A stretch of 64,000 bases of DNA from Lysinibacillus sp. FSL W8-0992 (lineage in GTDB: Bacteria > Bacillota > Bacilli > Bacillales_A > Planococcaceae), in contig NZ_JBBOZQ010000001.1 in the NCBI RefSeq assembly GCF_038008685.1, forward strand, positions 4,526,001 to 4,590,000. The letters run 5' to 3'. The notes below the pieces were generated by a model. It saw only the letters and a program-made list of their open reading frames with translations, had not been told where the DNA came from and did no database searches. A program made the translations under genes and the position numbers. Shown piece by piece: positions 8,796-17,717 of this stretch. The first letter of the stretch is position 1. Every line of letters begins with the position of its first letter.

Positions 8796-9582
8796 TTGCA
8801 ACAAATGACTCATGCACACGTTCCCAGAATGGAAAAGGTCTAAAGCGTGCAAAGCGGACTTTTTCATTGGCTACATTAAAAGCAATGGATTTCACATCGC
8901 CTTGTGTAACTTGAATATGATCAACTGTCATATTAAAGTTTTGCTCATTGACTGGACGTAAAACACAGTGATGATGTGCTGGTAAAATCAATGGTGAGCC
9001 AACCGTACGGAAAACACGATTATTTATAGATGCTATTTCAGTAATTTGAAGTGCCGCTAATGTTGGATGAATAATAGCTCCTCCAAGAGCTTTGTTATAG
9101 GCTGTACTACCTGAAGGAGTCGAAACACAAAGACCGTCGCCACGGAATCGCTCAAACTGATTCCCGTTTAACTCTACATCCATTACGAGCGTAACATCCG
9201 GTGATTTCACCGTCGCTTCGTTTAACGCCAAATAAGTATTGGAATCAGTATTATGATGCTCCACTTTTACTTCCAGTAAAGGATACTCAACAACATTAAA
9301 ATCCTTCTTGGCAATGGATAACACCAATTTCTCTAATTCCGAAGGCTTCCAATCCGCATAAAATCCTAAATGACCTGTATGAATACCGACAAACGCAACC
9401 TGATCTAGCAGATGTGAGTAGCGATGGAAGGCATGTAATAACGTTCCGTCCCCACCTATTGATACAACAATTTCAGGCGTCTCTTCGTCATATGTTAATC
9501 CAAAGTCTTGCAAATATGTTTTTGCTAGCTCCATTAATTCATTCGATTGTGCATCTCTACGTGATTGAATGGAAAATTTCAT
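8788..9582 (-). CDS. nadK: NAD kinase (PpnKA)
   Basis: 264 residues with the diagnostic GGDGTLL motif near residue 44, LNEATVKS, and the glycine-rich [17 protein letters not shown] segment. Phosphorylates NAD to NADP in the cytosol. Overlaps relQ by 4 bases and the pseudouridine synthase gene by 8, so these three genes are translationally coupled. Confidence 0.95.
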   Translation of the reverse strand: MKFSIQSRRDAQSNELMELAKTYLQDFGLTYDEETPEIVVSIGGDGTLLHAFHRYSHLLDQVAFVGIHTGHLGFYADWKPSELEKLVLSIAKKDFNVVEYPLLEVKVEHHNTDSNTYLALNEATVKSPDVTLVMDVELNGNQFERFRGDGLCVSTPSGSTAYNKALGGAIIHPTLAALQITEIASINNRVFRTVGSPLILPAHHHCVLRPVNEQNFNMTVDHIQVTQGDVKSIAFNVANEKVRFARFRPFPFWERVHESFVANE

Positions 9583-10250
9583 TGTGAGTCACGCTCCTTC
9601 TCTGATAGTAAACTAGGATTCGATGCCTCTTTATATTCACTAAAATAGGCCTGTGCTTCTTGGATTTCACTACGGATCGATGACATTTCTTCATCCAATC
9701 GGAATGCAGCCTCTGCGGCACTTTGCAGACGATTTTTTATTTCCTCTGGAAACATGCCTTTGTATTTGTAATTTAGTGAATGTTCTATTGATGCCCAAAA
9801 ATTCATAGCTAATGTACGAATTTGAATCTCAGCTAGCACTACCTTTTTTCCTTGAATGGTTTCAACGGGGTATTCAACAATCATATGATGTGAACGGTAA
9901 CCACTTGGTTTACTATGGGTGATATAATCGCGCTCTTCAACAACGCGCATATCCTTACGTTGCCTTATTAGCTCTGTCACCGTCGAAATATCATCTACAA
10001 ATTGGCACATAATACGAACACCCGCAATATCGCCAAGCTCGTCGCCAAGTTGTTTCGAAGGTTCAAAGGCTAGTCCTTTTTCTAACGTTTTATCGTAAAT
10101 GCTTGCCAGTGGCTTTACTCGTCCTGTGACAAATTCTATTGGTGAATTTGCATTGACAATGCCAAACTGGGAACGCATACCTTTTAATTTTATTTTTAAC
10201 TCATCTACTGCTTGTTTATAAGGACTTAAAAAAATCTCCCATTGTCCCAT
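9579..10250 (-). CDS. relQ: Small alarmone synthetase RelQ (GTP pyrophosphokinase, YjbM)
   Basis: 223 residues from an ATG at 10250, with GGGAGG 8 bases upstream; the longer upstream frame lacks similarity to the family. The synthetase core is clear: [40 protein letters not shown] and [21 protein letters not shown]. There is no HD hydrolase domain, so it only makes (p)ppGpp and related alarmones. RelQ is a tetramer that responds to cell-wall stress in B. subtilis. Confidence 0.93.
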   Translation of the reverse strand: MGQWEIFLSPYKQAVDELKIKLKGMRSQFGIVNANSPIEFVTGRVKPLASIYDKTLEKGLAFEPSKQLGDELGDIAGVRIMCQFVDDISTVTELIRQRKDMRVVEERDYITHSKPSGYRSHHMIVEYPVETIQGKKVVLAEIQIRTLAMNFWASIEHSLNYKYKGMFPEEIKNRLQSAAEAAFRLDEEMSSIRSEIQEAQAYFSEYKEASNPSLLSEKERDSQ

Positions 10251-10312
10251 CGCTAAAACCTCCCGACATTCGGTATCGAACAAAAGCAATACCGTCTGTT
10301 CGTTTTGTCTTT

Positions 10313-10696
10313 TTATTCAGCGAGAACTGCCTTGAAGTGTTGTTCCACTGCCTGAACAAATTCTGCTCCGTAATTGTAATTTCCTTCAATATTATACACG
10401 AGCATTTCCAATTCATCGTAAAAATTTGTAAGTTCAATAACTTCCTCATCTATTTTTAACATTGGGTTTTGCTTAGCTTGTAAAATATGTACAAGATTCT
10501 CCCAACTAGTTAGTGGAAAACGCAAATAATGATAGTCCTCTCCTGCATCAAGTAAATAAATAAAAGCAAAATCATCAGAGTCTGCAATTAATTGAGCAGC
10601 AGGCTTTAACTGTAAATTTTTATTATTGTCGTTTAAACTAAAATGAAGTTGCTGGTTTTCAAAATAAAATGATTCTATTGTATATATTTTACGCAC
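10313..10696 (-). CDS. UPF0738 family protein (YjbL-like)
   Basis: 127 residues, acidic, with the family segment LKPAAQLIADSDDFAFIYLLDAG and a C-terminal helical part. Function unknown; conserved next to relQ in Bacillales. It lies 62 bases upstream of relQ on the same strand and probably starts the operon. Confidence 0.8.
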   Translation of the reverse strand: MRKIYTIESFYFENQQLHFSLNDNNKNLQLKPAAQLIADSDDFAFIYLLDAGEDYHYLRFPLTSWENLVHILQAKQNPMLKIDEEVIELTNFYDELEMLVYNIEGNYNYGAEFVQAVEQHFKAVLAE

Positions 10697-10794
10697 ATGT
10701 GGGTCCCCTTTTCGTCGTTCTCTTCCTCTTATTTTATCATATGGGGTAAATAGTTGCAGTGTGTAATTGCAAAACTACAAGTAAACTATGGTTA

Positions 10795-10975
10795 AAAATC
10801 TATTACGTCTCGGTGTATTTGCATCCAGATTATTTTCGGGCCTACTTGAAAAGCTCTTCTTAAAATCTGTGACCGCCGCATGGAACCTTAAAGTTGATTC
10901 CGCAGGGGTTTAAGCCTTCACTGAATCAATTGTATATGTGGCTGACTTCAGCTAAATCAAGTTTAAATACTAATA
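10795..10975 (+). repeat. Interspersed repeat, family 1, copy a
   Basis: About 180 bases starting near TATTACGTCTCGG and ending in AAATCAAGTTTAAA. Blocks such as TTTTCGGGCCT, TTAAAATCTGTGAC and TTAAAGTTGATTC reappear in the same order at 52285-52470, and the tail of a worn copy is seen near 27660. An internal inverted repeat (TTAAAGTTGATTC against AAATCAAGTTTAA) can fold. It lies immediately upstream of the CYTH gene. Confidence 0.6.
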
Positions 10976-10992
10976 ATAAAGGGTGAGCATAC

Positions 10993-11583
10993 ATGGCACA
11001 ACAACTTGAAATTGAATTTAAAAATGTGTTAACCAAACAACAATATGAGCAATTGCTAGAAGATTTCCAAATCAAAAAAAATGCTATTCATCGTCAAACA
11101 AATCATTATTTCGACACACCATCTAATGCTATTCGAAAATTGCAAAGTGGGCTTCGTATTCGAATAATAGACAATTATTATGAATGTACATTAAAAGAAA
11201 AATCTTCAAAACATGTACATGTAGAGACGACGGACGAATTAACAGCAGCGCATGCCGAAAAAATGCTTGCAGGTCAAGGCTTTTATGCGCCTGAAGTTGC
11301 AAAAAGACTAGCGATACACAATATTCCATTAGAGCAATTAGCAGTGTTCGGTTCACTTACTACAGACCGTGTCGAAATTCCTTATAAAGACGGACTTCTT
11401 GTATTTGATCATTCTTTTTATTTGCAGTGTGACGATTATGAGGTAGAATATGAAACAAAAGATGAAATAAAAGGAAATGCAATCTTCGACGAATTTCTAC
11501 AGCAATATGGTATAGAAAAACAAATTGCTGAAAAAAAAATCGCCCGCTTTATGAAAGCACTACAATCAATTAAGAAACAATAA
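10993..11583 (+). CDS. yjbK: CYTH-domain protein (YjbK, triphosphate tunnel metalloenzyme)
   Basis: 196 residues with the CYTH hallmark ExExK as E6-I7-E8-F9-K10, followed by LRIRI and TLKEKS strands that line the anionic tunnel. The family cleaves triphosphates (inorganic triphosphate, ThTP) or cyclises ATP; the small Bacillus type is probably a triphosphatase. It is separated by 46 bases from the downstream transglycosylase gene, as in the yjbK-yjbJ pair of B. subtilis (gene orientation differs relative to relQ). Confidence 0.85.
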   Translation: MAQQLEIEFKNVLTKQQYEQLLEDFQIKKNAIHRQTNHYFDTPSNAIRKLQSGLRIRIIDNYYECTLKEKSSKHVHVETTDELTAAHAEKMLAGQGFYAPEVAKRLAIHNIPLEQLAVFGSLTTDRVEIPYKDGLLVFDHSFYLQCDDYEVEYETKDEIKGNAIFDEFLQQYGIEKQIAEKKIARFMKALQSIKKQ

Positions 11584-11629
11584 TTACAGCTACTTACTTA
11601 ATAGTACAAACGAAAGGGTGACCAACTAA

Positions 11630-12421
11630 TTGGATATCCAATCTTTAAGAACGATGCTTGAAATTCAAGCACTGCAAACACTTGGTTCTACAGATAATAC
11701 TTCATCCAATTCTTTCACAAACAGCAATTCATTATTTTCTGATATGATTGATGAAATGTTAGGCGATGCCACAACAACTAACAGTGCAAAATTATCTAGT
11801 CTACTTGGAATGAGCTCATCAAGCTCAACAAATTTCATGGATCAGCTTAGTAGTTTAACAGGCATGTCTGGAGGAACTACAAATAGCTCGCTTCAATCAT
11901 TGCTCTATAGTGGATCAAATTCAGTATATATACCTGCTTCTATTCAAGCTACGTTAGCAAAAATGCAATCCAGCACTAGTCTTGATTCCTATGTATCAGA
12001 TGATGTTATTGGATCAACTGCCTATGCAAATTCACTTGCTGGAGCAAACAAATACGGCGATATTATTGACAAGGCTGCAGCTACCTATAATGTACCTGCC
12101 AAGCTTATTGCAGCCGTTATAAAGCAAGAATCTAACTTTAACGCATTGGCTGTCAGTAATGCAGGAGCACAGGGCTTAATGCAATTAATGCCTAAGACAG
12201 CACAATTTTTAGGTGTAACGAATTCCTTTGATCCTGAACAAAATATTATGGCAGGCGCCAAATATTTGCGTCAAATGCTCGATAAATTTGATAATGATCC
12301 AACACTTGCGTTGGCAGCATATAATGCTGGTGCTTCTCGTGTAACAAAATATAATGGTATCCCACCATTTAAGGAAACACAGAATTATGTCAAAAAAGTG
12401 ATGAATTACTACACTGTATAA
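11630..12421 (+). CDS. yjbJ: Lytic transglycosylase, SLT domain (YjbJ-like)
   Basis: 263 residues from a TTG start. Residues 1-135 are Ser/Thr/Asn-rich and low in complexity with no clear signal peptide; residues 140-260 are a lysozyme-like SLT domain with the catalytic Glu in AAVIKQESNFN, then GAQGLMQLMPKTAQ and ALAAYNAGASRV. It cleaves peptidoglycan glycan strands to anhydromuropeptides. The absence of an ordinary signal peptide is notable for a wall enzyme, as in B. subtilis YjbJ. Confidence 0.88.
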   Translation: MDIQSLRTMLEIQALQTLGSTDNTSSNSFTNSNSLFSDMIDEMLGDATTTNSAKLSSLLGMSSSSSTNFMDQLSSLTGMSGGTTNSSLQSLLYSGSNSVYIPASIQATLAKMQSSTSLDSYVSDDVIGSTAYANSLAGANKYGDIIDKAAATYNVPAKLIAAVIKQESNFNALAVSNAGAQGLMQLMPKTAQFLGVTNSFDPEQNIMAGAKYLRQMLDKFDNDPTLALAAYNAGASRVTKYNGIPPFKETQNYVKKVMNYYTV

Positions 12422-12456
12422 ATCGCATAAAACCTGTAATTACGGTCTTTTTCAGC

Positions 12457-12490
12457 AAATTTCACCCATGTTGGTGAAATTTGTGCTTTT
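12457..12490 (+). terminator. Hairpin after the transglycosylase gene
   Basis: AAATTTCACC, a 6-base loop and its perfect complement, followed by a weak T-rich tail. Probable terminator. Confidence 0.55.
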
Positions 12491-12556
12491 CTAGCGAAAA
12501 CATTTCCAAAGTGCTCTTTGTTTGTGTAAACGAATGGACGTTGATAGAATGAAGGT

Positions 12557-12576
12557 AGTCACAAGATATTCACATT
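12557..12576 (-). promoter_or_regulatory. Possible tandem ResD-like sites upstream of yjbI
   Basis: On the minus strand AATGTGAAT and CTTGTGACT, 11 bases apart, resemble the ResD-binding pattern TTTGTGAAT. They lie about 100 bases upstream of the truncated haemoglobin gene, a plausible oxygen-responsive target. Weak call based on motif only. Confidence 0.25.
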
Positions 12577-12673
12577 TTTCTATTCAACATAGTATTAGCT
12601 AAAACTGTACATCAACATATTGATTTGCACTTTACGATATACTTCCTATAAAGAATAAAAGGAGCATTTACTT

Positions 12674-13081
12674 ATGAGTCGAAAATACACTGTTCCTTAT
12701 GAGGAGCTGGGCGCTGAAAAACTTTCTGAACTCATACATGCGTTCTATAAAAGAGTTGCACAGCATCCTGAACTTATACCAATCTTCCCAAAAGATTTAA
12801 CAGAGACAGCACGCAAGCAAATTCAATTTCAAACACAGTATTTAGGTGGTCCAAATCTTTTTACTGAAGAGCACGGACATCCAATGATGCGTGCGCGTCA
12901 TATGAATTTTCCAATTACACCCGATCGTGCCCAAGCTTGGCTAGAATGTATGGCTGAAGCAATGGATGAAGTTGGCTTGGAAGGGAAGTTCCGTGAAACC
13001 TATTACCACCGTTTAGTATTAACAGCTCATCACATGATTAATACACCTAATGACGATGAGGGGGAATTATTACGTGAATAA
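12674..13081 (+). CDS. yjbI: Truncated haemoglobin, group II (YjbI)
   Basis: 135 residues. The short 2-over-2 globin pattern is visible: FYKRV carrying the B10 Tyr, LGGPNLFTEEHGHPMMRARH with the proximal His (HMNFPI), and the group II Trp in AQAWLECM. Binds oxygen or peroxide and is encoded directly before yjbH in Bacillales, where both are linked to thiol-stress control. The yjbH start overlaps its end by 8 bases. Confidence 0.92.
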   Translation: MSRKYTVPYEELGAEKLSELIHAFYKRVAQHPELIPIFPKDLTETARKQIQFQTQYLGGPNLFTEEHGHPMMRARHMNFPITPDRAQAWLECMAEAMDEVGLEGKFRETYYHRLVLTAHHMINTPNDDEGELLRE

Positions 13082-13883
13082 TATTCAAATGTTGCAAGAA
13101 CCAACACCGACGATTTCTACTGCTAATAAGCCAATTGAATTGTATATTTTCGTAGATCCACTTTGTCCTGAAGCTTTTAGTATGCAATCCATCATTCGTA
13201 AACTACAACTAGAGTACAATCATTATTTCTCATGGCGCATTGTCTTAAGCACAGAGCTTTCTTCACTTAATTGTCTGAGCAAGCGCATGAAAGGTTGTGA
13301 ATCAGGGATTGAGCTGGATATTAATCACCCTGTTTTACCTTCTATAGCTATAAAGGCGGCAGAATTACAGGGGAAACGCGCAGGAGCTCGTTATTTATCG
13401 AAATTACAGGAATATGTTGTACTGAACCATCAAGATGTAAATTCCTATGCTACGCTTTTAAAAATAGCCGAAGATGTTCAATTAGATATGAATGAATTTG
13501 TAGTAGACTTTGGTTCAAAAGAAGCCGCACGCGCCTTCCAATGCGATTTGTATATAAAGCGGGAAATGGAAGTTGATGAAGTACCTAGTATCGTATTTTT
13601 CAATGAATGCATTGAGGATGAAGGTCTAAAAGTGAGTGGTAGTTATTCCTATGAGGTTTATGAACATATTTTAGAAGAGATGATGAACGAGCAACTTATA
13701 CGCCAAACGTTACCAACGATCGAAGAGTTGTTTTCAAAGTTTCAAACACTTTCTACAAATGATATAGCTTTTATTTATTCATTAACAGAACAAGCAGCTG
13801 AACGTGAATTAAAAAAACGTATGCTTCAACAAAAGATAGAACGTATTCAAACAGATCACGCTACACTATGGCGTCTTAAATAA
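13074..13883 (+). CDS. yjbH: YjbH, ClpXP adaptor for Spx (DsbA/thioredoxin-like)
   Basis: 269 residues from a GTG at 13074, with GAGGGG 9 bases upstream. The N-terminal thioredoxin-like domain starts at IELYIFVDPLCPEAF. YjbH binds Spx and delivers it to ClpXP for degradation; spx itself is encoded 5 kb away. The putative redox motif here is C-P-E-A, so a second Cys of a CxxC pair is absent. The C-terminal 70 residues are helical with KRMLQQKIERIQ near the end. Confidence 0.85.
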   Translation: MNNIQMLQEPTPTISTANKPIELYIFVDPLCPEAFSMQSIIRKLQLEYNHYFSWRIVLSTELSSLNCLSKRMKGCESGIELDINHPVLPSIAIKAAELQGKRAGARYLSKLQEYVVLNHQDVNSYATLLKIAEDVQLDMNEFVVDFGSKEAARAFQCDLYIKREMEVDEVPSIVFFNECIEDEGLKVSGSYSYEVYEHILEEMMNEQLIRQTLPTIEELFSKFQTLSTNDIAFIYSLTEQAAERELKKRMLQQKIERIQTDHATLWRLK

Positions 13884-13907
13884 TGCAATTATACTTATAT
13901 TCCAAAA

Positions 13908-13953
13908 GGTTAGGAACTCGCTCATTATATGACAGAGACCTATCCTTTTTTTT
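13908..13953 (+). terminator. Terminator after yjbI-yjbH
   Basis: Imperfect stem GGTTAGGAACTC with GAGACCTATCC followed by eight T. Confidence 0.75.
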
Positions 13954-14157
13954 GTTTTATAAAACTGGTAATTAGATTAATTGATTTTCTACTGCTAAGA
14001 AAAAGCAGTGCGTCAAAAACATTATTGATAGTGGAAAGATTGTTTCAATAGTCTTAGCAATAAAATAATGCACCACTAGCAAAAATAGTAAAAGAGATAG
14101 TTAGTAAAAAAACTACTAAAGACACAAAGACGTTTTGCTAATAGCAACAAAGACCTA

Positions 14158-14273
14158 AAATAAAAGAGACGCCTCTATCCTCGACAGATAGAGACGCCTC
14201 TTTTTCACAAAGGGGATGGGAGAAATGTTCACGTTCAAACAAAGGGGTGTATGTTTGTTTTGTGATTTATTTC
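14158..14273 (-). ncRNA. roxS: Small regulatory RNA RoxS (RsaE)
   Basis: The minus strand carries the C-rich, single-stranded motifs that define RoxS/RsaE: ACACCCCTTTGTTTGAA and, 14 bases later, TCTCCCATCCCCTTTG. They are followed by a 15-bp hairpin and a U-rich tail. On this strand the stem AGAGGCGUCUCUAUC pairs throughout with two G-U wobbles; on the other strand the same positions are A-C mismatches, so the RNA is clearly minus-strand. RoxS/RsaE base-pairs with mRNAs of central metabolism and respiration through its C-rich loops. Location next to pepF is, as I recall, that of staphylococcal rsaE. The 5' end is inferred from the S. aureus RNA. Confidence 0.85.
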
Positions 14274-14277
14274 ACAA
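14260..14277. promoter_or_regulatory. Rex/Fnr-type palindrome at the roxS promoter
   Basis: TTGTGAAATAAATCACAA (minus strand) is a perfect TTGTGA-N6-TCACAA palindrome. It is one mismatch from the Rex operator TTGTGAA-N4-TTCACAA and also fits the Fnr pattern TGTGA-N6-TCACA. It sits across the expected roxS start site. In B. subtilis roxS is known to be repressed by Rex and activated by ResD. Confidence 0.75.
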
Positions 14278-14459
14278 GATTCACTTTATCATGGAATAAT
14301 AAATTAAGCAATGTATCCTGCTTTAGATTCACAAATTTGTCATATAGAAAGCGATTACAATACAGTATTTTTTCAAGATGGTTACTTTTTTTCATTTGTA
14401 AATCTAAGAAAATCATTATTAATTAAATTTTTCTAGAATGACCTATTCCACTTAGCAAA

Positions 14460-14488
14460 GAAAATGACTGTAGTAAGATTACTACAGC
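14460..14488 (-). terminator. Terminator of pepF
   Basis: CTGTAGTAATCTTACTACAG, a near-perfect 20-base palindrome, followed on the minus strand by a short T-rich stretch. Confidence 0.65.
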
Positions 14489-14496
14489 CACATAAA

Positions 14497-16314
14497 TTAA
14501 TTATTTAACAATAACTTTTCAAGTTCATTTAACCGTTGTTCAAATACGTTACAAGCATCATCAATTGGTTTTGCCACATTCATATCAACACCTGCTGCTT
14601 TTAGCACTTCAATTGGGAAGTCAGAGCAACCAGCTTTTAAGAAGTTATTAATATAACGTTCTACAGCAGGTTCACCTTCCTCCAAAATTTGCTTACTTAA
14701 TGCAGTGGCAGCAGATTTTCCTGTAGCGTATTGATATACATAGTAATTATAATAGAAATGCGGAATACGTGCCCATTCCAGACCGATTTCCTCATCAATT
14801 ACGATTGCATCTCCAAAATAGAGCTTATTTAAATTATAATATACTTCCGTTAAACGTTCCGCTGTTAATGATTCCCCATTTTTATCCATCTGGTGTATTA
14901 TATGTTCAAATTCTGCAAACATTGTTTGTCGGAAAACCGTACTACGGAACTTGTCTAACCAATGGTTTAATAAATAAATTTTCTGCTGCGGATCTTCTAT
15001 TGTTTTTAGCAGATAATCATTCAACAATTCTTCATTACATGTAGAGGCTACTTCAGCCACAAAAATTGAGTAATCCCCGTAGACATATGGCTGATTTTTA
15101 CGTGTGTAATAACTGTGTACACTGTGTCCAAATTCATGCGCTAATGTGAATAAATTATCTACATTGTCCTGCCAGTTCATAAGAATGTAAGGATTTGTAC
15201 CATAAGTACCAGATGAATAAGCACCACTAGTCTTACCTTTGTTTTCCATAACATCAACCCAACGATTATCGAAGCCACTTTGAACAATGCTTTGATACTC
15301 TTCACCGAGTGGTGCTAGCGCCTTCACTAAAATATCCTTAGCTTCCTCATATGGCACTTTCATGTCAACTTCCTGGACAAGTGGTGTAAATAAATCCCAC
15401 ATATGCAATTCATCCACACCTAATAACTTTTTACGCAAAGCAATATAACGCTGCATAGCTGGTAGATGCTTGTGAATTGTCTCTACTAATTGGTCATACA
15501 CACTTTCTGGGATAAAGTTATTTGACATCGCAGCATGACGTGCAGAATCATAATTACGAATATTGGCACTTACGTTATGTTTTTTTACATTGCCTGTCAA
15601 AGTAGCAGCAAATGTATTTTTAAAATTGCCATACGTTTCATACATCGCTTTAAATGCTGCTTCACGCACTGTTCTATTTTTACTTTCTAAAAACTTAATG
15701 TAATTGCCATGTGTGAGCTGAACTTCTTCCCCGTCCTCATTTTTCACTGTAGGGAAAACTAAATCTGCATTGTTCAACATACCAAACGTATTTGAAGCAG
15801 TGCCTGTCACCTCAGCCATCTGCGCAAGTAATGCTTCTTGTTCAGCAGGTAATACATGAGGGCGAGTCATTGAAATTTCTTTTAATGATTGCTTGTATAA
15901 TTGTAAATCTTGATTTTCTGCTAAATAGCTTTCGATTGTTTCTTCACTTAGCGATAAAATTTCAGGCGTTAAAAATGAGAGTGCCGTTGAAATATTTGTC
16001 GCTAGCGTTTGAATACGACCATACAAGTCTTGATACAAACTATTCGTTTTATCTTGGTCATTACGCATATGCGCATACGTATACAGTTTCATTGTACGCT
16101 GATAAATTTCATCGTAATAAGTTAATACTGCTAATAAGGCATCGGAACCATTTTTTAAAGTACCTGCATAGCTAGGTGCTTTTTTTGCCAGTTCTGCGAC
16201 CTTCTTAAACTCCTCTTCCCATTGTTCATCAGTGGCAAAAATATCTTCCAATCGCCAAGTTAACTCTACTGGTACTTCATTTCTCATTAAAACTCGATTG
16301 CTGTTACTAGCCAT
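14497..16314 (-). CDS. pepF: Oligoendopeptidase F
   Basis: 605 residues, normal for the M3B family. The zinc site HEFGH is visible in LAHEFGHSVHSYY (about residue 395), and the downstream Glu ligand lies in EVASTCNEELL. Cytosolic metallopeptidase that trims oligopeptides of about 7-17 residues. In B. subtilis the same gene (yjbG) lies between coiA and yjbH. Not overlapping with neighbours; its own terminator follows. Confidence 0.95.
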   Translation of the reverse strand: MASNSNRVLMRNEVPVELTWRLEDIFATDEQWEEEFKKVAELAKKAPSYAGTLKNGSDALLAVLTYYDEIYQRTMKLYTYAHMRNDQDKTNSLYQDLYGRIQTLATNISTALSFLTPEILSLSEETIESYLAENQDLQLYKQSLKEISMTRPHVLPAEQEALLAQMAEVTGTASNTFGMLNNADLVFPTVKNEDGEEVQLTHGNYIKFLESKNRTVREAAFKAMYETYGNFKNTFAATLTGNVKKHNVSANIRNYDSARHAAMSNNFIPESVYDQLVETIHKHLPAMQRYIALRKKLLGVDELHMWDLFTPLVQEVDMKVPYEEAKDILVKALAPLGEEYQSIVQSGFDNRWVDVMENKGKTSGAYSSGTYGTNPYILMNWQDNVDNLFTLAHEFGHSVHSYYTRKNQPYVYGDYSIFVAEVASTCNEELLNDYLLKTIEDPQQKIYLLNHWLDKFRSTVFRQTMFAEFEHIIHQMDKNGESLTAERLTEVYYNLNKLYFGDAIVIDEEIGLEWARIPHFYYNYYVYQYATGKSAATALSKQILEEGEPAVERYINNFLKAGCSDFPIEVLKAAGVDMNVAKPIDDACNVFEQRLNELEKLLLNN

Positions 16315-16422
16315 GAGCCAGCCCCCTTTATATATGACTTTCCTTTACTCTAAACATTTTCTCAATATATTGCGACAATTGCAAATAATAATCTACCTAC
16401 CTTTTCCTCCTCATGAGGTTTC

Positions 16423-17544
16423 TTAAACTTTTAAATGACTATACAAATGCTCATATACTTTTCCCAAAATTTCCATACTGTATTTTTCTTGAAGGAAACT
16501 ATACCCTAACAGTTTTCCATAGTTTTCAATAGCTTGCACTCTTAAATTTGTAGGCTCTAAATTGAGTAGCGTAAGAAACAATTGAATTTCTTCTTTACTC
16601 ATCTCATATGGTAGTAACTGTCGTTTTCTGCAAAAATCCAACAAGATTGCTTGCCATTCAATTGAAAAAATCGGAATAGCTTTTGCATTTATAACAGGTA
16701 CACCTATATAATGCGGCAACGCATTGAGTGAAAATTTTAATTCATAGCAGCTTCGTAGAAAAAGGTCTTGTACGCCTTTTTTACTTCGCATTAAGCGTTG
16801 CTTCACATACTGTTGACACATTCTTTTATAAATATGCCAGTAAACAATAAATGCTTCATACGTAATTGACTTCGGCTCATAAAATGGAAAGTATTGTGTT
16901 TCAAGTGGAATATCGAGTACGTTCGCTATAAAAGTATGCCCGTGAACATGAAGAAGATTCGTCCAGTAATTAAATTTAGCTGCTCTCGCATCATATGTAA
17001 CTAAATACGGCACATTATTTGATGAATAACTAATAACGTTTTGGTGGATGGGAGAAATTCTAATTTTTTGAATAGCTTGCGTTGTATAACTGTTTTGTGG
17101 TGTTTGAAAAAGCCATAAAGCTTGGATATTATTTTTCTCATATCCCTCAGTTCGTAACTGCCAGTTTTCATTTGTTATCGCGCTACATTGAAATTCAAGC
17201 GCAATTGCTCGTTGTTTACTTTGTAGTAAAATATCCGGTCGTTGAGACAGTGTCGTTAAAAATGGCTCCAGCTCTACTGTATGCCCGAGTGATTTCAACC
17301 ATTCAAATAATTGAATTTTTCCTCGCAAATGGAGCAGTGATTCTCCTTCTGAAAATCGTCGTTCACAAGATTGGCTAGCAATATGAGCAAAATGCGGGAT
17401 ATTGAGCTGACCAATTTTTAATTGAACAGACTGCTGACATTGAGGGCAAAAAAATTGTTGATATTGGCGATACATTTGCAGAGCTTCTCTCGAATGTTGA
17501 TATGAGACAAATAATTGCTGCTGCTTTGTATAGGCAATTAACAT
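16423..17544 (-). CDS. coiA: Competence protein CoiA-like nuclease
   Basis: 373 residues from an ATG at 17544 with AAGGAG 9 bases upstream. N-terminal zinc-finger-like segment FFCPQCQQSVQLK with a later PHFAH, then a PD-(D/E)XK nuclease core: GESLLHLRGK, QRPDILL and ALEFQCSAI carry the predicted metal ligands. The C-terminal half is variable and aromatic-rich. CoiA promotes recombination during transformation. It is encoded next to mecA, as in B. subtilis yjbF. Confidence 0.88.
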   Translation of the reverse strand: MLIAYTKQQQLFVSYQHSREALQMYRQYQQFFCPQCQQSVQLKIGQLNIPHFAHIASQSCERRFSEGESLLHLRGKIQLFEWLKSLGHTVELEPFLTTLSQRPDILLQSKQRAIALEFQCSAITNENWQLRTEGYEKNNIQALWLFQTPQNSYTTQAIQKIRISPIHQNVISYSSNNVPYLVTYDARAAKFNYWTNLLHVHGHTFIANVLDIPLETQYFPFYEPKSITYEAFIVYWHIYKRMCQQYVKQRLMRSKKGVQDLFLRSCYELKFSLNALPHYIGVPVINAKAIPIFSIEWQAILLDFCRKRQLLPYEMSKEEIQLFLTLLNLEPTNLRVQAIENYGKLLGYSFLQEKYSMEILGKVYEHLYSHLKV

Positions 17545-17639
17545 GGCAATCTTTCTCCTTTTTGCACCCATTGTAAAGAAAGTTATCCTTTAAGCCAACT
17601 AAATATCTGCTTTTCTTTGAAATTTGATTTTTACCACAT

Positions 17640-17689
17640 AAAAAAAAGACTGTAGACATACTCAAATCTTTGAGTGTGTCTACAGTCTG
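17640..17689 (-). terminator. Terminator of mecA
   Basis: 17-bp stem starting GACTGTAGACA with one mismatch, short loop, then seven T on the minus strand. Confidence 0.92.
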
Positions 17690-17717
17690 AAAGTTCCTGA
17701 TAAGAAGCTAAAAGATG

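Noticed and set aside
14225-14299. 24-codon plus-strand ORF with AAAGGGG upstream (MFTFKQRGVCLF…)
   Set aside because: It is the antisense of the RoxS C-rich motifs; the G-rich 'RBS' is the complement of CCCCTTT.
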